From assembly GCA_900471925.1 (NCBI GenBank), contig UCGV01000004.1, forward strand, positions 62,001 to 126,000: a stretch of DNA of 64,000 bases. The letters are read 5' to 3'. How positions within the stretch are numbered: the stretch's first letter is position 1; each line of letters opens with the position of its first letter. This stretch comes from Hyphomicrobiales bacterium (GTDB taxonomy: Bacteria > Pseudomonadota > Alphaproteobacteria > Rhizobiales > Rhizobiaceae). The translations under genes were made by a program, and so were the position numbers. A model generated the notes under the pieces. It had not been told where the DNA came from and did no database searches. It saw only the letters and a program-made list of their open reading frames with translations. This document shows positions 58,743 to 64,000 of this stretch, in pieces.

Positions 58743-60194
58743 ATGACAATCGAACCGATCGGCTTTATTGCCATCCTGCTCGGCTTCATGGTTGTCTATC
58801 ACGGATCTCGATGGGCGATCACGGCACTCTGCCTCTCCACACTCCTCGGCGCCGCCGCGGCCTTCCAGCTTCCGGCGCTCGGCAGTAGCAGCATTCAGCC
58901 AAGTCACCTCATGTTGTTCTTCGCTGCGCTGGGCGTCATTCTGCGTCCGCGTCCAAAGCAGGCGACAATCGAAAGTCTGGCCTATCCCGGCCCCGGCTTC
59001 TGGTTCGCTGCCTACGTCCTGTTCTCGGTTGTATCGGCTTTTTTCCTGCCGCGTATTTTTGCCGGTGCAACGCTGGTCTATTCGTCTGCGCGCAACACGG
59101 CCGGCCTGACGTCTGTCATGGCCTCGCCGCTGGCGCCAGGCTCATCCAATCTCACGCAGTCCGTCTACCTGCTCGGCGACCTGGTCTGCTTCGCTGTCAT
59201 CTCCGGTCTCGCCCGGCTCGGGCATGGCCGTTTCATCGCACACCAGCTCGTCCTGACCGCACTCGTATGCCTTGGTTTCGCCGTGGTCGATATCGGCACG
59301 TTCAGCATAGGCGCACCCGAGCTGCTCGATTTCATCCGAAACGCAAATTACACGATGCATACGGCGGAAGTTATCGGGGGCTTCAAGCGCATTGTCGGCT
59401 CCTTTCCGGAAGCCAGCGCCTACGGCACCGTCGCTCTGGCGTTATTCTGCTTTACCCTCATCCTCTGGCTGGAGCGCTTCCCAAGCCGGGTGACTGGTTT
59501 TGCGACGGTCGCGGTCGGCCTCACCGTGATCCTCTGCACCTCGACGACCGCCTATGTCGCCGGCCTTTTCATGATGTGCGTCGCGATACTGCTCAGCCTC
59601 AAGCGCCTCGTGACTGGCCAGGCAACCCGCCCCTATGCGACCTTTCTCCTGATCACGCTCTTCATGGTGCCTTGCATCATCATGGCAATCGCATTGATCC
59701 CCACCCTCTGGAACGCCATGAGCGCTTTGGCGGATGTGACTTTCGCCAGAAAACTTCAGTCGCAATCCGGCGAGGAGCGCACAGCATGGAATACCCTGGC
59801 GCTGATCTCATTCGTCGAAACATCGACCTTCGGAGCCGGTCTCGGCACCGTGCGCTCGTCGAGCTTCGTCGCCGCACTTCTATCAAATGTCGGCCTTACC
59901 GGCACCGTTCTGTTCCTGCTCTTCCTCTACAGTCTTCTGATGGCGGCGGCGCGCAGCAAACTGATCAGCCGTGAAAACCGTGCAATTGGAATAGCCGCCG
60001 TCTTCGCCTCCGTAGCCCAGATTGCCTCGGCGACGATTTCCGGAAGCAGCACCGATCTCGGCCTGCTTTTCAGCATCACGGCCGGGCTTGCGAGCGGCTG
60101 CCTGGCCGTGCCCTACGCACTGCCACGGCGAATGAATCGCCCGCAGAGGACACCGGCGTCTCTGATGAGCACACCGGTGTTTTCACCGCGATGA
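58743..60194 (+). CDS. Polysaccharide polymerase, ExoQ/Wzy-like
   Basis: 483 aa membrane protein with about 11 helices, for example FIAILLGFMVVYHGSRWAIT at the start. A large loop near residues 215-235 (NANYTMHTAEVIGGFKRIVG) and the FPEASAYGTVALALF segment resemble the O-antigen ligase/polymerase family. It would join repeat units at the periplasmic face. ATG 58743 follows GGAGG; a longer frame from 58677 lacks one. Family proteins diverge strongly, so the call rests on topology and locus. Confidence 0.82.
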   Translation: MTIEPIGFIAILLGFMVVYHGSRWAITALCLSTLLGAAAAFQLPALGSSSIQPSHLMLFFAALGVILRPRPKQATIESLAYPGPGFWFAAYVLFSVVSAFFLPRIFAGATLVYSSARNTAGLTSVMASPLAPGSSNLTQSVYLLGDLVCFAVISGLARLGHGRFIAHQLVLTALVCLGFAVVDIGTFSIGAPELLDFIRNANYTMHTAEVIGGFKRIVGSFPEASAYGTVALALFCFTLILWLERFPSRVTGFATVAVGLTVILCTSTTAYVAGLFMMCVAILLSLKRLVTGQATRPYATFLLITLFMVPCIIMAIALIPTLWNAMSALADVTFARKLQSQSGEERTAWNTLALISFVETSTFGAGLGTVRSSSFVAALLSNVGLTGTVLFLLFLYSLLMAAARSKLISRENRAIGIAAVFASVAQIASATISGSSTDLGLLFSITAGLASGCLAVPYALPRRMNRPQRTPASLMSTPVFSPR

Positions 60195-60235
60195 GGTGCG
60201 CCGCAGGGAAGACTTCAAAAAGGATTTCGGCGCTG

Positions 60236-60532
60236 TCAGTTTTGCCGCTGTTTGCTTGGCACCCGCGCCGGATCGGAAATCGTGCTTTCCTTGGCGGGCT
60301 TACGGCTGCGGCGCCAGATACCGGCCGTGAACACCCCTGTCACGTAGCAGACCTGCATCAGCGCGAGAATGCCGAGACCGTAAAGTGCCGCATCGAACAG
60401 CGACGCATGCTGCTGGGCGACGATGCCGAAACCGAGAGCGACGACAATCGCGAAAATGGCGAAGGCCCAGGCGCGAATGGCCGCTCCGGCCACGAGCGAA
60501 ATGAGTATCACGATGATCGTGCCGCTCAACAT
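60236..60532 (-). CDS. Small membrane protein in the exopolysaccharide locus
   Basis: 98 aa with two or three predicted helices (MLSGTIIVILISLVAGAAI, AFAIFAIVVALGFGIVA and ALYGLGILALMQVCYVTGVF) and a basic C-terminal tail. The ATG follows AGGGATAGGG. It is the only gene on the minus strand in the right half of the locus and is convergent with the polymerase. Its size recalls the small inhibitory membrane proteins of rhizobial exo loci (ExoX/PsiA type), but I see no sequence motif that proves this. Unassigned. Confidence 0.7.
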   Translation of the reverse strand: MLSGTIIVILISLVAGAAIRAWAFAIFAIVVALGFGIVAQQHASLFDAALYGLGILALMQVCYVTGVFTAGIWRRSRKPAKESTISDPARVPSKQRQN

Positions 60533-60815
60533 TGCGATGCCCTATCCCTTTCCATCGTCCCGCACGCCCCCCATGCCGATCTTCACACTATGGGGACAAA
60601 TCCACAACACCCAGCTTTTGGTAGTGAAGCGGTAGCAACGGTTAATTTTCCCACAATTCACCGTGATCAAAACGCCGGAGCACCAGGATTTTCTCCCGAA
60701 CGGATGAGCAATATCTGCCGTTCAGACAGTAGAAACCACTATTTCGGCAACCGGAAATCTACAAAATCCTCAATACAGGCACCTCCCGACGAAGAACTAC
60801 GAGAAGGATTGTACC

Positions 60816-61727
60816 ATGAGTAATCAGTGCGTGGCCTACGTTACGGATGTCGAATATTCCTTTCCGACTATTCTTTCGGCGTTGCAGGCAAGAAAATTCT
60901 CAAATCCCGAGACCGACGTGTGTGTTCTCATGTCGGAACACCTGGACAATTTCGATGAACTGAGGAGCCTTCTGGCATTGAGCGGCGTCAAGCTGATGGA
61001 CGCAACGGAAGCGCTGCATCAGTCCCTCGGCACGCTCGACGGTTCGCATTTCATGGGCCGCATCAGCGTCAGCACCATGGCCAAGCTCGTACTCGCCCAG
61101 GTTCTGCCTGACAACTACACCCAGATTATCTATCTCGACGGCGACACGCAGATCGTCAGCAGCCTTGCCGAACTCGAAAACGCCTACGCGCCGCCCGGAA
61201 AATTCTTTGCTGCCCGCGATTACACCTCGATCCAGGGCCTGCTGCAGACAGGCAGGGACAGCAGCTACTTCAACGCCGGCGTTCTGAAATTCCACCGTGA
61301 CGGCTGGATCGGCCCGGAAGCGTTGCAGCTCTTCGCCACGAACCCCGAGGCCTGCGACGGCAAACACGACCAGGGCGCACTGAACTATGTCTGCGGCTCC
61401 TCCCTCATTCTGGTGTCGAACCGCTGGAATTTTCCCAAGCAGTTTCTGCACCTCGTGAACATGTCCTCGCTGGCCGTGGTCCACTACATGGCGCACCCCA
61501 AGCCCTGGCACGGCACCTTCTTCCCGTGGAGTGATACCGAAAGTCAGGTCTATATCGACCTGCGCAAGACGCACCCGGTCTATAACGCCCTTTACCGGGG
61601 CATCAGCTTCGATCGCAAGATGGTCTACAAGTACCGTTCGATGCGTGAGCGCATGCGTCATGCCCTGCAGAACCAGGCACCCAATCCGCGCGTCCAGACC
61701 CTGCTCGCCGGCGACTATGTCGTCTGA
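60816..61727 (+). CDS. Glycosyltransferase family 8
   Basis: 303 aa, retaining GT-A fold. The start CVAYVTDVEYSFPTILSALQ and the D-x-D motif QIIYLDGDTQIVSS (Asp108, Asp110) define GT8; SYFNAGVLKFHRDGW and KHDQGALNYV are further family blocks, with the metal His near VVHYMAHPKPWHG. Such enzymes add galactose or glucose to lipopolysaccharide or exopolysaccharide. The 283-bp gap before it probably has its own promoter, so it may be regulated apart from the exoY-exoQ unit. Confidence 0.9.
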   Translation: MSNQCVAYVTDVEYSFPTILSALQARKFSNPETDVCVLMSEHLDNFDELRSLLALSGVKLMDATEALHQSLGTLDGSHFMGRISVSTMAKLVLAQVLPDNYTQIIYLDGDTQIVSSLAELENAYAPPGKFFAARDYTSIQGLLQTGRDSSYFNAGVLKFHRDGWIGPEALQLFATNPEACDGKHDQGALNYVCGSSLILVSNRWNFPKQFLHLVNMSSLAVVHYMAHPKPWHGTFFPWSDTESQVYIDLRKTHPVYNALYRGISFDRKMVYKYRSMRERMRHALQNQAPNPRVQTLLAGDYVV

Positions 61728-61796
61728 CGCAAGGATGGCCCGATCCCTGCAGGCAAAGTCGGCCCTTGAGACCGGTGCGAATGTTCAGGAGCAGAA

Positions 61797-62900
61797 ATGA
61801 GCGCTTTGACGACCAGTATCTCGCATTATGCCAAGGCCCGGCTGCGCCGTTCGCTGAAGGCCGGGCAACTTGGCTATGCAGGGCTGCGCGAGGGCCTGAA
61901 ACAGGCTCGCCATGTGCTGATCTGCGTGATCCGCGACGAAGGACACCGCATGGAGTTCTTCTTGCAATATTACCGCGATCTCGGCGTCGAACATTTCATC
62001 TGCATCGACAACGGCTCAAGCGATGGCACGATCGAACTCCTGTCCGGCATGCGGGATGTCTCCTTGCTCTCGGCCACCGGCTCCTACAAGGCTGCGCGTT
62101 TCGGCAACGACTGGATCAACGCAGTCATGAACCGTCACTGCCAGGAAAAATGGGTTCTCTATGTCGATGCCGACGAGTTTCTCGTCTATCCGCATTGCGA
62201 CACCCGCTCGATCGGCCAATTGACCGCCTATATGGAATCCGTTGGCGCCCAGTCGCTGCGCACCGTCATGATCGACATGTACAGCCGCAACCCCGTCAGC
62301 GAGAACATCTGCGCGCCGGGGCGAAATCCGCTCGACGTGTGCAATCTGTTCGATCGGTCAGGCTATGAATCGCATTTTGACAGGAATAGCCGGACGATCT
62401 GGATCAAGGGCGGCGTGCGCGGTCGCGTCTATTTCCGCGGCCGTACCTGGGATGGTCCGGCACTGAACAAGATTCCGCTGATTTACGTCTCCGGCGAGCG
62501 CCTTTATCTCAAATCCTCGCATCAAGTGTGGCCCCTGAAACTCAACCTTGGTGAAATGCGTGGCGCCGTCGGCATCACGGGCGCCCTCCTGCATTTCAAG
62601 TTCCTGTCGACCTTCCTCCATAAGGTCGCCGACGCGGCGAACCGCTCGGAACATACGGCCGAATATACGATGTATTCCTCTCCCGAAGACACCCACACCC
62701 TCGCGCATATGGAAACCGGAAGTTACCGCGACTGGAAAGACCTTTCGAGCAACGGTCTCGTACAGGGCGAAGGCTGGCAGGATTGGTATAGCGCCTCCGA
62801 CGACGAGGTGCGTCAGAAGGGTCTGCCTGTATCCGAAAAAACGACAACTCCCGTCCGACGAGACGCCGTCGTGGCCGGCGAGGCAACGCTCTTGCGTTAA
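61797..62900 (+). CDS. Glycosyltransferase family 2-like (Glyco_tranf_2_4 / GT92 type)
   Basis: 367 aa. The core begins VLICVIRDEGHRMEFFLQYY and continues with VEHFICIDNGSSDGTIELL and the metal-binding WVLYVDADEFLVYPHC, the pattern of the Glyco_tranf_2_4 group. A tract near residue 265 (GALLHFKFLSTFLHKVADAA) is also shared by that group. No membrane helix. It lies 69 bp after the GT8 gene and probably modifies the same polymer. Substrates unknown. Confidence 0.88.
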   Translation: MSALTTSISHYAKARLRRSLKAGQLGYAGLREGLKQARHVLICVIRDEGHRMEFFLQYYRDLGVEHFICIDNGSSDGTIELLSGMRDVSLLSATGSYKAARFGNDWINAVMNRHCQEKWVLYVDADEFLVYPHCDTRSIGQLTAYMESVGAQSLRTVMIDMYSRNPVSENICAPGRNPLDVCNLFDRSGYESHFDRNSRTIWIKGGVRGRVYFRGRTWDGPALNKIPLIYVSGERLYLKSSHQVWPLKLNLGEMRGAVGITGALLHFKFLSTFLHKVADAANRSEHTAEYTMYSSPEDTHTLAHMETGSYRDWKDLSSNGLVQGEGWQDWYSASDDEVRQKGLPVSEKTTTPVRRDAVVAGEATLLR

Positions 62901-63044
62901 CCTTCAGAGGACAGGCACGCCGGGCTCTCACGCGTCCAATCGACTTACAGCACGATTATAGTAGACTACCCCGATGATACCGCTGTCAGGGGCGCAACCG
63001 GACGCGCGAAACGATGACCAGCGTCGAAAATCCGGGGAGTTTTC

Positions 63045-64000
63045 ATGGCAGACGCGACGCCACAGGCCCTCTCCAAGGGCGCCGTGATCGATAGCATCAC
63101 GATTAGAGGAATGGAGATGGTGCCTGCCGGGACGCCGGTCGACGTCAGCGCGGGTCACGTGGAATTCGGATCGTTTACCCTGCATGCCACGGAACGGCGC
63201 CTGCTCAGGGACAAGGTGCCCGTCCCGCTCGGAAGCCGTGCGCTCGACATCCTTATTCTGCTCGTCGCAAACGCCGGAAACGTCGTCACCAAACAGGAAC
63301 TCATCGACCGGGTCTGGCCCGGCATTACCATCGACGACAGCGCCCTGCGTGTCCATATCGCCGGTCTGCGCAAGATCCTTGGCGAGAGCGACGAGGCGCG
63401 ATACATCGTCAATGTCGCCGGGCGCGGTTATTCCTTCGTCGGGCAAGTCCGGCAGGCCGTTTACCGGCCCGCGGCACCTTATTCCGTTACCCCTCTTCGC
63501 AATGGTGGACAATTACCGCCATCACCCGCTAGCATCACCGGGCGCGAGGCGGATATCGACGGCATCCTCGAACTGCTGGCGCATCGGCGCTTTGTCACCG
63601 TTCACGGTGCTGCAGGGATCGGCAAGACGACAGCCGCGGTCGCGGCCGCCAACAAGCTTCGTGACAGATTTGACGACGAAATCCTGTTTCTCGACCTCGG
63701 CATCCATGGAAGAGGCGAGTCCGTACCGGATATCCTGGCCGCCGCACTCGGCCAGATCGTCCAATCCAGCGCCCAGATAGACAATATTATTCGCCATCTG
63801 CGCGACCGCCGGATGCTTCTGGTCTTCGATTGCTGCGAGCATGTCATCGAATCCGCCGCGGCCCTCGCCGAGACCATCTTTGAAAACGCACCTGACGTCA
63901 GCATCCTGGCAACCAGCCGGGAACCCCTGCATGTCGAAGGAGAACATGTCTTTGCGCTGCAGCCGCTGAGCACTCCTTCTGAAGATATGATCGTCAATTC
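63045..64000 (+). CDS. Winged-helix/P-loop NTPase transcriptional regulator (partial, C-terminus outside window)
   Basis: The first 318 codons are visible; the frame is open at the right edge. An OmpR/PhoB-type winged helix covers about residues 45-140 (EFGSFTLHATERRLLRDKVP, then DDSALRVHIAGLRKILGE and YIVNVAGRGYSFVG). An NB-ARC-like NTPase domain follows, with Walker A TVHGAAGIGKTTAA near residue 190 and Walker B RRMLLVFDCCEHV near residue 258, then ILATSREPLHVEGE. This is the layout of large signal-integrating regulators with C-terminal repeats. The ATG follows GGGGAG. Target unknown. Confidence 0.85.
   Translation, partial: MADATPQALSKGAVIDSITIRGMEMVPAGTPVDVSAGHVEFGSFTLHATERRLLRDKVPVPLGSRALDILILLVANAGNVVTKQELIDRVWPGITIDDSALRVHIAGLRKILGESDEARYIVNVAGRGYSFVGQVRQAVYRPAAPYSVTPLRNGGQLPPSPASITGREADIDGILELLAHRRFVTVHGAAGIGKTTAAVAAANKLRDRFDDEILFLDLGIHGRGESVPDILAAALGQIVQSSAQIDNIIRHLRDRRMLLVFDCCEHVIESAAALAETIFENAPDVSILATSREPLHVEGEHVFALQPLSTPSEDMIVN

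Noticed and set aside
1..64000. tRNA or rRNA genes, CRISPR arrays, insertion sequences, integrase or attachment sites
   Set aside because: None was recognised by reading both strands. Short repeats found here are operators, hairpins or the single mosaic palindrome.

Overview
The window is a GC-rich stretch of an alphaproteobacterial genome, most likely a Rhizobium/Agrobacterium-type member of the Rhizobiales. The reasons are the density of periplasmic-binding-protein ABC importers and GntR/LysR regulators, the FixL/FixJ-like two-component genes, an exoY/exoF/exoQ/exoP-style exopolysaccharide locus, a LuxR-type protein and an intergenic palindrome that looks like the rhizobial mosaic elements. 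No rRNA, tRNA, phage, insertion sequence, CRISPR array or replication origin was seen. It reads as an accessory catabolic and surface-polysaccharide region, perhaps on a chromid or plasmid; that placement is inference.

Layout. (1) 1-7767, minus strand: an aldo/keto reductase, a formaldehyde-activating-enzyme (Fae) homologue, a GabD-type aldehyde dehydrogenase and a LysR regulator, followed by a dipeptide/oligopeptide-type importer that runs off the left edge. (2) 7777-11145, minus: HlyD plus two ABC-2 permeases with no ATPase beside them. (3) 11146-11667: a non-coding interval with a strong candidate small RNA exposing a CCTCCC loop. (4) 11668-15956: histidine kinase, FixJ-like regulator, lone receiver protein, LuxR-type regulator and small unknowns. 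(5) 16107-23564: a GntR/ACT pair, mannonate dehydratase with its GntR repressor, and a divergent PotABCD-like importer whose promoter overlaps a palindrome. (6) 23656-24564: PPK2.

(7) 24749-42769 is the most interesting part. A LivKHMGF importer, a LigM-like tetrahydrofolate-dependent O-demethylase, a GntR regulator, an alpha/beta hydrolase with LigA/LigB extradiol dioxygenase and a YciI protein, a galB-galC-galD operon with a VOC-type dioxygenase, and a MetF-like reductase followed by a double-HTH LysR. The perfect palindrome ATGTATACAT occurs before livK, ligM, the ligAB operon and metF, so one GntR protein probably controls the whole set. Read together the genes suggest: uptake of a methoxylated aromatic acid; methyl transfer to tetrahydrofolate and recycling of methyl-THF; ring cleavage; then tautomerase, hydratase and aldolase steps to pyruvate and oxaloacetate. 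The Gal-type lower pathway, with no LigC- or LigI-type gene in view, points to gallate or 3-O-methylgallate/syringate more than to protocatechuate. A MurA paralogue with Asp in place of the fosfomycin-reactive Cys sits inside this region.

(8) 42874-47293: a D-2-hydroxyacid dehydrogenase, then a DapA-RraA-SDR operon with a divergent LysR. (9) 47297-62900: a Wzx/Wzy-type exopolysaccharide locus (GH16 glycanase, flippase, several glycosyltransferases, Crp-like regulator, ExoY-like primer transferase, Wzc-like chain-length protein with a degenerate nucleotide site, ExoF-like export protein, ExoQ-like polymerase). (10) 63045-end: the start of a winged-helix/P-loop regulator cut by the window edge.
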